A stretch of 64,000 bases of DNA from Limnomonas spitsbergensis (taxonomy: Eukaryota > Chlorophyta > Chlorophyceae > Chlamydomonadales). Where the stretch lies: assembly GCA_037349105.1 (NCBI GenBank), contig JAYJMM010000116.1, positions 3,472,001 to 3,536,000 on the forward strand, read 5' to 3'. The position numbers and the translations under genes were made by a program. Shown one piece after another: positions 1 through 12,900 of the stretch. Position 1 is the stretch's first letter; every line of letters starts with the position of its first letter. The notes below the pieces were generated by a model, which saw nothing but the letters and a program-made list of their open reading frames with translations, was not told the DNA's origin and did no database searches.

Positions 1-120
1 CAACCCTTAACCTTAAACTAGGCTAGAGAAAGCAAAAATACTGGGATAAAGCACCCAAAGGAAATGCAGAACACTTGGATCTGAAATGAGCCAACAAGAA
101 ATACACTGCATACTGTTTTG

Positions 121-240
121 TCTGGGTTCTATTATGCCTTGAATTTGGTGGCCTCAACTTCCAAAAATAATGGATGGTCATGCCACTTGAGCACCTTCTT
201 GACCTTTTCTGCCTGTTCTATTTGCTCGCGCAGAGGACTA
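121..240 (-). CDS. possible C-terminal exon of an unrecognised gene
   Basis: The reverse strand has an open stretch ending in a TAA stop that reads like a conserved C-terminus, including REQIEQAEKVKKVLKW followed by HDHPLFLEVEATKFKA. The charged, helical composition looks more like coding sequence than the surrounding DNA. An acceptor-like AG precedes it (minus strand, near 240). I do not recognise the family, and no further exons could be assigned between here and 3.9 kb. It may be the last exon of a minus-strand gene or a chance ORF. The 5' boundary is approximate. Confidence 0.25.
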
Positions 241-1274
241 ATGGATATGACAACAACACGCCCGGGCCGGGAACATATTACGCTTAAACCGCTCGTTGAC
301 CAACACGAATGGGCTGGGGGAATACAGTGCCTCAACAGCACGTTGGCTTCATCAGGAAGCTGCCGAGATGACCTTGTTGTAGGTGCTCATGGCCTTTCCA
401 GTTCCTTCATCCGTATTGCCGTCATCGTCTTCTGTTTTGGGGTTATTTGTTTTGCGGTAACGGTGCTTGGTGGCGTGGAATGTGTATTTTTTGTGCAGGG
501 TGTTGTACGCTGGAATACACATGCAGAGTAAACTTGCAGGAAGTACTTCTGAGATATCGCTTTAGTTATGAGTCTTTTTGTTTTTTAATTCCATATTCCT
601 AGGACTGCTGGTAACTGTTGACAATCTTGAGGATGGTTTCACACTAACCTAATATGCGGGGATTCTGCGCAGTCTGCGATTCTGCAGATTGATGCCTCGA
701 TCCAGATAGCCTTTACCTTAGTACTTTGACTGCCCGTCGGGAACGCCCCGCTGGCTGAGTAGAGAGAGACTGTGGTTGATGGTAGGCATATTTTCGTCGT
801 GATTAAATGTTCTTTGGGGCAGCCCTTTTATGTGATGTGTGTCAATACTCTTGAAGAATTAGATTAGCAGTTGTCACGTGATCTTGCAGAACAGGCAGGG
901 GTGTAGGAATACTTCGCATTTTTGATGTTACATGTTGGATTCCGACCTGCTTCTCCCCTTGCTGAGTAACTTATAAAACATGTGGGAAGCTACTCAAGCT
1001 AGGCTGAAGCCCTCCAGCGTACGGTACCAACAGTACCGTGCTTTGCCCCCACGGTAGTACTGGAAACTACCTCACCCGTAGTAACGATTACCGGCTTTCC
1101 TTCAGTAGATTCCCTGAATCCTTGTCCACTGAAAATGCCGAGGAATGTCTGCGCTTTGTAGTGTTGGCCGTGATTCACGTAAGCCCCAACGTAAATTCTC
1201 CAGCAGCCTCAAAATCCCATACTTCCTGCGCAGGGTCAGTCATCAATGGGTACTATGCACTTCCTCCCAACCCT

Positions 1275-1337
1275 TTAGTTACGCGCCCACACGGCCGAGC
1301 CTTTTTTAGCAGGGCCCAGAGGTGTGACATCATTGAC
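1275..1337 (+). repeat. dispersed 60-bp GC-rich element, copy 1
   Basis: One of at least six copies in the window of a sequence with the core gcgcccacgcggccgagcc, then a T-run, gcagggcccagaggtgt and a terminus resembling aacgtcattgac. Other copies lie at 14864-14923 and 15343-15409 (reverse), and at 15604-15667, 15948-16002 and 43474-43538 (forward). The sharp, conserved ends suggest the end of a small mobile element such as a MITE or SINE. Confidence 0.6.
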
Positions 1338-3100
1338 GCTGCAGTTCAGTCATCCTATGCTTGTGGAAGGGTGCTTGAGCCAGACTTTCCGTGGGCTGAG
1401 CCCTTGGTGCGTCAGTAACATATAAAGGAGAAACTTCAACCTTCATTTTGTATGGCGGTCTTTCTGGGCTGGTGGTGATAATTTCAGCGTCACAGGGATT
1501 CTCTCCCCTTTCTCCCAGCCTCTTTTCTTCCTCTTGGATGTGGATGAGTTCATTTCCAAAGCTTGGAGTCCTGAGATTGAGAGGGAGCAAACATAATTCA
1601 AATGTTTTTTTTAACCATCCCGTCTTAGAGAGCTTACGAAACCCCATATTTTCATGTTGGAAAGCTTGAAGACAGCACTCTAAATCTGGCCTGGAATGTA
1701 ATTGTGGGCCAAGTGTGGGCTCGATACGTGGTGGCAAATGGGAGATGGGAGGGGTGCACACTCCTCAAAACGACAAATTGAGAAGAAGAAACAAATTGAG
1801 AAGAACAAAAAACAAGAAATTCTTGTAGGAATCGGATTGAGAAGCGAGCGACACCTCTGCAATCCCCGTGTCAGATGCTGACGACTGACGCCATGGAATA
1901 TGGCATGCACTAGCACCATGCCCCTGGCATGTCATATTGTATTGGGGGGCATTGGGGCAGCTCCACAAACACAATCTCTCATGTTATTCAGCACATTCCC
2001 GATCCAAAGTAAACAGTGTAAATGACGCCCTGCTGGCCACTTTGCGATGACACCCCTTGGCAGGATCTTCAGCCGAGCAGGGAACCACCAGCCCACAGTA
2101 GCTAGGGTTGCGCTGACATTGTGCAAAGTGCAGGGATATGGGGAAAGGGTCAAGCCATCAACAAGGTAGGTGCTTGTCGAAAAGCGCCTGATTTATGTTT
2201 TCTTGTTTGGCCATTTGATACTTGATAACCAGTCAGATGATTGCAAACCTACCATGAGAAGCGCACTGATCAGCTGATGGGATCAGACCCTTCATATACC
2301 TTCAAATTCTGCAGTCGGACTGAGAAATTAATGTTTGACAGGGTTCCGGAGGGGTGGGGTTGTCACGAGGTAGCAGTGACCTTGAGTATCACAGCGCACA
2401 GAAGACACTGGAGTGCTAAGTGCCCTTTATAGGGGTTAACTAGCGTGTGCAGGAACGATAAACTGCTGGCAGACAGGTTATCCTCGACTAATCCTCGGGT
2501 TACTGCACTAACCTCTGATGATTCCTCTCTTACTGTTGACAGAAGTGACGAAGTGAACTCGATCCCAGAGGGGCTAGTTGTATTGAAGACGACTTGTGCT
2601 AGGTGGGGGGAGCCTTCAGCGAACTTGAGGACGAAACAGCTGAAGTGATGAGGAAGGTTGAGCCGAAAAGACGACTCTTGATGGAGAAGATCGACTGCTG
2701 GAGCAGTAGGTTGACTTGGTAGCCAGGAAAGGCTTGGATAGCAGCTCACAGTGTCGACTTATATCCTAGAGATAGAGCTGATAGGCTCACAGTGTAGGGT
2801 TATAAGCGAGAGATAGAGCTGAGAGGGATGAAAGTAGAGGTGCTGGAGCTAGAGATAGCGAATACCGGTAAGTGTAGTTGTTAAGTAGAGATATTCGCAC
2901 AGTGTAGCTGCCAGGTCCTGATACTTGGTGAAGTGGTCTTAGAGAGAACGGATCAGTGTAGAATTAACTAGAGATCTCCGATCAGTGTAGTGTCCTAGCC
3001 TTGATAAAGGGCCGAAATATCGCAAGTGGATGTTAATCCCAGAACAGGTTACAGTAGCAGGGTGATTCAACTACGGTATGTTACTTGAGTAAGAAGAGAA

Positions 3101-3126
3101 GAATGCCTGGAGCTAGCCAGGCATTC
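3101..3126. repeat. perfect 10-bp stem hairpin
   Basis: gaatgcctgg (3101-3110) and its exact reverse complement (3117-3126) flank a 6-base loop. It lies in an otherwise featureless region. It could be a terminator-like structure or the remnant of a small inverted-repeat element, and no function can be assigned. Confidence 0.4.
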
Positions 3127-3941
3127 TCGAAGTGCCACAAAACAGACTGGATCCGAAACCAAAAAGAATGTACAAGCCACCCATACGTGCGGTGCACCCA
3201 TACGTCGTGACAGGGTGGGTTGGTTGTACGCTAGGGGTCGTTAACCCCTTTTTGAGTTTGGGGGTTAAGACTATGTGTTCGCCCCCCCCCCTCAGCATAC
3301 CAGTGCCGCATCACTTCATGGGGTTGCACTCCAGGCAGGCCAGGGTGCACATCAGGGCGGCTTGCCTGGACGTTCCATAGTTTGATGCCACCTGCCTAGT
3401 GCCTAATCTCTGATTACAGAGAGCAAGTTCGATCAGAATATCCCGGCCTCTGATTCCTTAGGACTGCAAACGTGCAGATTAACAAGGATGCCATTGATGC
3501 CTCGCTACCGTATAACGGTACTGGTACTAGAAGCAGCCAGTATGTACGGTATTGTAGCCGCATCGCTCGTGCTCGATTTGAACAAATAAGTGCAGAAGCA
3601 GAGCAGACATGCAGCTGACAAAACTCGCACGGTTTCTATAGCTGAAATAAGCTGATGCGTTGCACCTTATATTCAGGCTGGAAAGCAGCTTCCCTTCACC
3701 TCTTCTCAGGGATCTTCCGGGTGTGAAACGGGTGCGAAATGTGTGACTGATGTACAGACCGCCATTGACGTGGCCCAAGACGTGGCGGTAGGGGTGGCGA
3801 CGTGTCCAGTAGAGCTTGTTATCTTAACCTTACCTCGCTTGCGTTCCTATCTCGGAGGCTACTTCACGCTTCCCGTTAAAAACCCTGGATTATAAACAGT
3901 AGTCTTCCTTTCACTGGGCATTCAAAACCTTGGACGGCAAC

Positions 3942-6900
3942 ATGCTTGCCGTGCTTGTCAGCATCCTGCTGGCTGCAGGGTCGTCGGAGGCGTTTAGGTC
4001 AGGCATGGTTTTCGCCTGGTGCAAGTACAAGCAACGCAACGTAACTTGGTTGTTACCTCCACAGGCCCCTGGACAGCGAAAGCGGCCAGATCCGCACTTC
4101 AGTTACGAGGACGGCTCCCTTGAATGACAGACCCATCATTGGCATACTGTCCCAGGTTTGTAATAAACCCTCCCTTGCATGAATGCATGCTTCTGGAGTG
4201 TCCCTGATTCTAACTGCGCCCCTCAACCCCGCCCTCAATGCTGCAGCCGGGCAGCCCAGCGCCTGAGACCATGTCTTACGTAAGTCTGCCCATTTCAGTA
4301 GCAGCATGGCTCCCCCCTCACCTCAGGAGATGGGTGGTGTAGTGGGCAGTTTGATGGCCCCAGCCGTCGGGTTTCCTTGCTGTAACCATGACACTTACAC
4401 TGCCCTCAGGGTTGTAATCAAAACTGTCTCAAGAAATACCGCATCTTCTTACAATTCCTCCTCCTGTTATTTTCTTTTCAGATCGCATCGTCCTACATCA
4501 AGTGGGTAGAGGTAAGACCAGTGCATGCCTAGTCCATTGTTTTTTGTCGCAACTGCATGGGCATGGTAGCACAATCCGGCTGAACCTGCGCCGTATCACG
4601 CCGTATTGTGCTACCTTGGTTATGCAATCAGGCTAATCCCGTGCCGTATTGCGCAGTATCGTGCTGTATCGTGCTCCCATGTGCATGGGTGCTGGGCCTC
4701 ATCCACATTCTTGCATGCTCCATACTCTGATGTGATGTCATGTGATTCACTCACCAAGACCCTTTCTCATCATATCTGGGTGGATTCAAACCAACTGATT
4801 CCGTGTCATATACCCCTGATGCCACCGCCTAGGCTGCGGGTGCCCGTGTCATCCCCATCTTCTACGACATGTCACCGGAACAAGTCCGCCACATCTTCAG
4901 CATCGTCAACGGCGTACTCATCCCGGGTGGTGGCGCTAACTTGTCGCCCGGCCACATGTTCTACGACACAGCCAACCAGCTCATCGAGCTGGCCATTGAT
5001 GCAAACGACAATGGGGACTATTTCCCGGTGAGGAATCACACGCTATTTCAACCAGCTCTGCTACATGCTCCAGCGAGGACAGCGCAGCGGCTGCTAATCA
5101 GCTTCTCGAAGTACTGCCCACCCCTGAATACCCCAGGAACACTGCTGCATGCCCACGGGGCCAGCGCTGCAGCCGCTGATCAGCACCATGGAAATTTGGA
5201 ATCGAAAAAAAAGCCTTCAGAGACTGAAGCTAAAAACGACGAATTCCATGGCCATCAGCGTGAACTAAGAAAAGCCGAGAGAAGACTTTGAAGCCATAGA
5301 AACAGCAGAACCCCCTATTTCACACTGACAGGGACTCGCCTCCCTTCCCTGCCTCCCCCAGGTCCATGGCACCTGCCTGGGCATGGAGACCATGTGCATC
5401 GTCGTCAGGGTGAACTAAGAAAAACCGATAGAAGACTTTGAAGCCATGGAAACAGCAGAGCCCCCTATTACACACTGACAGGGACTCGCCTCCCTTCCCT
5501 GCCTCCCCCAGGTCCACGGCACCTGCCTGGGCATGGAGACCATGTGCATGGCCATCAGCGTGAACTAACAAAAGCTGGATGAAGGCTTTGAAGCCATGGA
5601 AGCAGCATAGCCCTCTATTTGACACTGACATAGTGACTTGCCTCCCTTAACTGCCTCCCCAAGGTCCATGGCACCTGCCTGGGCATGGAGACCATGTGCA
5701 TCGTCGTCAGCGGAAACTACACCATCCTCGGAGACTTCGATGCCGAGGACGCAGCTGCGACGCTGCTGTACACCGACTCGGCGGACGGGAGTTACTTCTT
5801 CCGCAGCCTGCCCGAGGACGTGGTCAGGGACTTGCAAAACCACCCTATTGCCATGGAGAACCACGGCAAGGGTAAGTGTGAGGGGGTGGGGGAAGGGTTG
5901 AGAGCCTCAGATAACATCTTCATGCGTGCATGGGGGAGAGGGCTTCTCACAATATCTTTCAGCGTGCACGGGAGCGAGAGCATCTCACAATGTTTTTAAG
6001 CATGTGCACCTCCTGCCTGGATGTACGGTAGTTCTGGAAACTCGGTAAATTGGCCGAACATGTCAACAGCTGTTCCTCGCCACTGCTCATGTGTTTTCCA
6101 GGCCTGTCCATGGCGGCGTACAGAGATTCTGCCACTCCTAAACCCGACACCTTAAAATCTAAACCCTTTTCCAGGTCTGTCCATGGCGGCGTACAGAGAT
6201 TCCGCCAAGCTGTCGTCCTTCTTTGATGTGCTGTCGCTGAGCATCGACAAGAGTGGCAACCCGTACGTCTCCACCCTGGTGAGTGCTCTGGCTGTTCAGG
6301 GTTTGATCACGACATTGATGTGCCAACTAACAACTGTCATTATGTCTCCCTTCCCCTTTCTGCCTCCCCTCTCCCTCTAGCTGCTGATCCCTTTCACCCC
6401 CTATATCTCTCCATCCTGCCTGTGCTGCATCTTGTCTCCCCCTCTTGCTGCTGATCCCTCCCTCCCTCTCCCTCCTGCCCCCCCTGCATCCCCGCGCCCT
6501 TCTTGCTGATGATCCCTTTCTCCCTCTTCCATCCTCTTCCTCCCTCTCCCTGCTTTTGTCCTCCCCCCCTGCTCCCCTCTGGCTGCTCATCCTTTCTTCC
6601 CTCCCTCTCCCTCACCCTCTCCATCCCACCTCCCTTCTCCCCTTATGCTGCTTATCCCCCCTCCTTTCCCCTCTTTCTCAGGAATCCCGCAAGTACCCTA
6701 TCACGGCAACGCAGTGGCACCCCGAGAAGAATGCTTTTGAGTGGACCGATGCTGTGCACATCCCTCACTCACCTGAAGGGGTGAGTAGCCACGCCATACT
6801 GCGGTGGCTCAATTTCTCAATGCTTTCCCGGTTTCATTTTTCATTGACTTACACAAGGAGACAAGAAAGTTGATGACATAATACATTTGGGCCATGCTAA

Positions 6901-9900
6901 AATGAAGCTCGGCCACGTCAGCAAACCGAAAGTAGCTAGGAAAGTCAAGGGAGGAGGCACAAGAGGAAACAAAGGAAAGCAATGTCACCTACCAAACAAG
7001 ACAAGAAAGTGATGGTAGTGATGTGCCCTGCTCGGCTGCACAAGGCCCCTTCATCTGCTTGCTGGTGCTCGAGCGGTTCTGCTTAAGCTCCAGTCTGCAT
7101 GGGTGACCTGACATTTCCACAATGAGAAGGAAAAACTGTCCATATGGCAACAGACCATACCGTTCAGCGTTCTCCAGGTGATAAAGCTTATCCCGATGTG
7201 TACCCCACCCTCATACATGCATCAGTCATGGACTCATGGCCTGTCCTCTGAGCTGTTAGCATGTTCCCTGCACTGGTGTAGAAGGACCACAAGGCACTGC
7301 GTGCCTGCGCGCAATATGCCCAGTGGGGCCCAGTGCCTGCATGCACATAGCCTAGTGCTTGCGCGCCGACTGCCTGCATTCCTAGTGCCCAAACGCCCAG
7401 TGCTGAGTGGTGACGAGTGCCTGCAAGCCCACTGCCAAAGAACGCAGTGCACAGTGGCTATAGCCTGAGTGCCTGCATGTCCAGTGCCCAGCTGCCTATA
7501 AGACACTGCCTGCTTGCCCAGTGCCCAAGCGCCCAGTGCTGAGTGGTGTGGAGTTCCTGCATGCCCACGGCCCAGGAGCACAGTGGCACCCAGTGCACAG
7601 TGGCTAAAGCCTGAGTGCCTGCATGCCCAGTGCCCAACTGCCCATAAGACACTGCCTGCTTGCCCAGTGCCCAGTGCTTAGTGGAGTGGAGTGCCTGTGT
7701 GCACCCGATACCCCTGCACACCGAGTGCACAGTATGCAGTGGTACCCAGTGCACAGTGAGCAGTGGCGCACAGCACCCAGTGCTTGAGTGTACAGTGTCC
7801 AGTGCCTGTAAGACGCCCCATGCACCTAATGTGTTGCTCATAAGACACTGCCTGCACCCCATGTGTTGCCCGTAAGACACCCTATGCACCCCATGCGTTG
7901 CCCGTAAGACACCCCATGCACCCCATGTGTTGCCTGTAAGACACTGCATGCACCCCATGCGATGCCTGTAAGACACTGAATGCACCCCATGCGTTGCCTG
8001 TGAGACAATGCATGCACCCCATGCGTTGTTTGTAAGACACTGCATGCACCCCATGCGATGCCTGTAAGACACTGCATGCACCCCATGCGTTGCCTGTAAG
8101 ACACTGCATGCACCCCATGCATTGCCCGTAAGACACTGCATGCACCCCATGCGTTGCCTGTACGACACTGCATGCACCTCATGCGTTGCCTGTGAGACTG
8201 CATGCACCTCATGTGTTGCCTGTAAGACACTGCATGCACCCCATGCGTTGCCTGTGAGACACTGCATGCACCCCATGCGTTGCCCGTAAGACATTGCATG
8301 CACCCCATGCGTTGCCCGTAAGACACTGCATGCACCCCATGCATTGCCTGTAAGACACTGCATGCACCCCATGCGTTGCCTGTAAGACACTGTATTCACC
8401 CCATGCGTTGCCCGTAAGACACTGCATGCACCCCATGCGTTGCCTGTAGGACACTGCATGCACCTCATGTGTTGCCTGTAAGACACTGCATGCACCCCAT
8501 GTGTTGCCTGTAAGACATTGCATGCACCCCATGCGTTGCCTGTAAGACACTGCATGCACCCCATGCGTAGCCTGTAAGACACTGCATGCACCCCATGCGT
8601 TGCCTGTAGGACACTGCATGCACCCCATGCGTTGCCTGTAAGACACTGCATGCACCCCATGCGTTGCCCGTAAGACACTGCATGCACTCCATGCGTTGCC
8701 TGTAAGACACGCCATGCACCCCATGCGTTGCCTGTAAGACACGCCATGCACCCCATGCGTTGCCTGTAAGACACTGCATGCACCCCATGCGTTGCCTGTA
8801 AGACACTGCATGCACCCCATGCGTTGCCTGTAAGACACCCCATGCACCCCATGCGTTGCCTGTAAGACACCCCATGCACCCCATGCGTTGCCTGTAAGAC
8901 ACTGCATGCACCCCATGCGTTGCCTGTAAGACACCCCATGCACCCCATGCGTTGCATGTAAGACACCCCATGCACCCCATGCGTTGCCTGTAAGACACTG
9001 CATGCACCCCATGCGTTGCCTGTAAGACACTGCATGCACCCCATGCGTTGCCTGTAAGACACCCCATGCACCCCATGCGTTGCCTGTAAGACACTGCATG
9101 CACCCCATGCGTTGCCCGTAAGACACTGCATGCACCCCATGCGTTGCCTGTAAGACACTGCATGAACCCCATGCGTTGCATGTAAGACACCCCATGCACC
9201 CCATGCGTTGCCTGTAAGACACTGCATGCACCCCATGCGTTGCCTGTAAGACACTGCATGCACCCCATGCGTTGCCTGTAAGACACTGCATGCACCCCAT
9301 GCGTTGCCTGTAAGACACTGCATGCACCCCATGCGTTGCCCGTAAGACACCCCATACATCCCATGCTTCGCCCGCAAGACATTGCATGCACCCCATGCGT
9401 TGCCTGTAAGACACTGCATGCACCCCATGCGTTGCCTGTAAGACACTGCATGCACCCCATGCGTTGCCTGTAAGACACTGCATGCACCCCATGCGTTGCC
9501 TGTAAGACACTGCATGCACCCCATGCGTTGCCCGTAAGACACTGCATGCACCCCATGCGTTGCCTGTAAGACACTGCATGCACCCCATGCGTTGCCTGTA
9601 AGACACTGCATGCATCCCATGCGTTGCCTGTAAGACACTGCATGCACCCCATGCGTTGCCTGTAAGACACTGCATGCACCCCATGCGTTGCCCGTAAGAC
9701 ACCCCATACATCCCATGCTTTGCCCGCAAGACACGCCATGCACCCCATGCGTTGCCTGTAAGACACTGCATGCACCCCATGCGTTGCCCGTAAGACACTG
9801 CATGCACCCCATGCGTTGCCTGTAAGACACTGCATGCACCCCATGCGTTGCCTGTAAGACACTGCATGCACCCCATGCGTTGCCTGTAAGACACTGCATG

Positions 9901-12900
9901 CAACCCATGCTTTGCCCGTAAGACACGCCATGCACCCCATGCGTTGCCTGTAAGACACTGCATGCACCCCATGCGTTGCCTGTAAGACACTGCATGCACC
10001 CCATGCGTTGCCTGTAAGACACTGCATGCACCCCATGCGTTGCCTGTAAGACACCCCATGCATCCCATGCGTTGCCTGTAAGACACTGCATGCACCCCAT
10101 GCGTTGCCTGTAAGACACTGCATGCACCCCATGCGTTGCCTGTAAGACACTGCATGCACCCCATGCGTTGCCCGTAAGACACCCCATACATCCCATGCTT
10201 CGCCCGCAAGACATTGCATGCACCCCATGCGTTGCCTGTAAGACACTGCATGCACCCCATGCGTTGCCTGTAAGACACTGCATGCACCCCATGCGTTGCC
10301 TGTAAGACACTGCATGCACCCCATGCGTTGCCTGTAAGACACTGCATGCACCCCATGCGTTGCCTGTAAGACACTGCATGCACCCCATGCGTTGCCTGTA
10401 AGACACTGCATGCACCCCATGCGTTGCCCGTAAGACACTGCATGCACCCCATGCTTTGCCTGTAAGACACCCCATGCACCCCATGCGTTGCCTGTAAGAC
10501 ACTGCATGCACCCCATGCGTTGCCCGTAAGACACTGCATGCACCCCATGCGTTGCCTGTAAGACACTGCATGCACCCCATGCGTTGCCTGTAAGACACCC
10601 CATGCATCCCATGCTTTGCCCGCAAGACATTGCATGCACCCCATGCGTTGCCTGTAAGACACTGCATGCAGCCCATGCGTTGCCTGTAAGACACCCCATG
10701 CATCCCATGCGTTGCCTGTAAGACACCCCATACATCCCATGCTTTGCCCGCAAGACATTGCATGCACCCCATGCGTTGCCTGTAAGACACTGCATGCACC
10801 CCATGCGTTGCCTGTAAGACACTGCATGCACCCCATGCGTTGCCTGTAAGACATTGCATGCACCCCATGCGTTGCCTGTAAGACATTGCATGCACCCCAT
10901 GCGTTGCCTGTAAGACACTGCATGAACCCCATGCGTTGCCTGTAAGACACTGCATGCACCCCATGCGTTGCCTGTAAGACACTGCATGCACCCCATGCTT
11001 TGCCCGTAAGACACGCCATGCACCCCATGCGTTGCCTGTAAGACACTGCATGCACCCCATGCGTTGCCTGTAAGACACTGCATGCACCCCATGCGTTGCC
11101 TGTAAGACACTGCATGCACCCCATGCGTTGCCTGTAAGACACTGCATGCACCCCATGCGTTGCCTGTAAGACACTGCATGCACCCCATGCGTTGCCCGTA
11201 AGACACTGCATGCACCCCATGCTTTGCCCGTAAGACACTGCATGCACCCCATGCGTTGCCTGTAGGACACTGCATGCACCCCATGCGTTGCCTGTAAGAC
11301 ACTGCATGCACCCCATGCGTTGCTTGTAAGACACTGCATGCACCCCATGCGTTGCCTGTAAGACAATGCATGCACCCCATGCGTTGCCCGTAAGACACTG
11401 CATGCACCCCATGCGTTGCTTGTAAGACACTGCATGCACCCCATGCGTTGCCCGTAAGACACTGCATGCACCCCATGCGTTGCCTGTAAGACACTGCATG
11501 CACCCCATGCGTTGCTTGTAAGACACTGCATGCACCCCATGCGTTGCCCGTAAGACACTGCATGCACCCCATGCGTTGCCTGTAAGACACTGCATGCACC
11601 CCATGCGTTGCTTGTAAGACACTGCATGCACCCCATGCGTTGCCCGTAAGACACTGCATGCACCCCATGCGTTGCCTGTAAGACACTGCATGCACCCCAT
11701 GCGTTGCTTGTAAGACACTGCATGCACCCCATGCGTTGCCTGTAAGACACTGCATGCACCCCATGCGTTGCCCGCAAGACACTGCATGCACCCCATGCAT
11801 TGCTGCAGATCCGTATGACGCAGGAGGTTGCCAACTTCTTTGTGTCTGAGTGTCGCAAGAACCTCCACAAGGCCCCCAGCTTGGGGGCTGAGGATGATCT
11901 GCTCATCTACAACTGGCTTCCACACTTCACGGGTGAGGGCATGCCATGGTGCACACTTTCTGTGTGTTTAAAATGTTTGTGTTTGTTGGGAATGGCATTC
12001 TGGGGTATGTGACCATTGTGACGCATGTTGATATGAATTGAAGCTTGGAAAAGACGGGCCTAGCAAGTTTCTGTGTTTCTGGTTTCGCATGCAAGTTGTC
12101 GTTTGTGGTTGTTTTTGTTACGTTCGAACGAGACTAGCTTAGGGAGGCCGATGGGCAGCCACACCAGGGCCCATTGGGACCAGACCTTGACCGGCCCAAG
12201 GAGCGGCAGGGCTTGTTTCACCAGCCTCCACCGGCCACAGACCATAATGTAGCTGAAGTATAGCTGAAGTGTGCCGGAAAAACTGGACAGTGATCAGCGC
12301 GGTCAAAAGGGCAAAGAGGACTGCGTAGGGTCATGAATGATGTGGCTTTGTCGCCGACTGGATTGTAACTCGGTCTATTAGACAGCACAGTGAAGACGGC
12401 CTTTGCTGCTGACTGTTGTTCTGCCCGGCCTATGAAACGGCTTATTGACAATGGGGGGTTTTGCGCTGGCTGCTGTGCAGGAAAGCACGACTCCACTGGC
12501 AAGGCTGGCATGGAAACGGACTTTGAACAGGTGGGCTGCACTGGTTACTTTCGTGTCAATGACATAACACCTCTGCACTGGTTACTTTCGTGTCAATGAC
12601 ATTACACCTCTGCACTGGTTACTGTAGTGTCAATGGCATTACACCTCTGCACTGGTTACTTGTGTGTCAATGGCATTACACCTCTGCACTGGTTACTGTA
12701 GTGTCAATGGCATTACACCTCTGCACTGGTTACTGTAGTGTCAGTGGCATTACACCTCTGCACTGGTTACTGTAGTGTCAATGGCATTACACCTATGCAC
12801 TGGTTACTGTAGTGCCAATGGCATTACACCTATGCACTGGATACTGTAGTGCCAATGGCATTACACCTATGCACTGGTTACTGTAGTGTCAATGGCATTA

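Larger units (their letters stand above)
538..3941. other. gene-poor interval upstream of GGH
   Basis: No convincing exon, RNA gene or mobile-element protein was found here. It holds one copy of the dispersed element described at 1275, a region of short degenerate repeats near 2750-2990 built on phrases such as gagatagagctgatagg, and a small hairpin at 3101-3126. A TATA-like run (gattataaac) lies near 3888-3897, about 45 bp before the GGH start codon, and could belong to its promoter. The several ORFs of 60-130 codons show no family resemblance. Confidence 0.5.

Noticed and set aside
118..531. Plus-strand 137-codon ORF at the left end
   Set aside because: It starts at a non-ATG codon and its composition is unstructured. 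The minus-strand reading of the same DNA looks more protein-like.
7840..11805. Possible CRISPR array
   Set aside because: The 32-bp units are directly adjacent without spacers, there are no cas genes, and the context is eukaryotic.
7458..11925. Minus-strand ORFs of 1,111-1,482 codons with 32-residue repeats (MGCMQCLTGNAWGACSVLQ type)
   Set aside because: All three minus frames are open because a 32-bp unit lacks stops and shifts frame each copy. The array is inside a spliced intron of GGH and shows no codon-level constraint.
12378..12578. Minus-strand ORFs over GGH exon 10
   Set aside because: The plus-strand 50-nt exon at 12481-12530 fits phase, splice sites and family sequence exactly, so the antisense ORFs are shadows.
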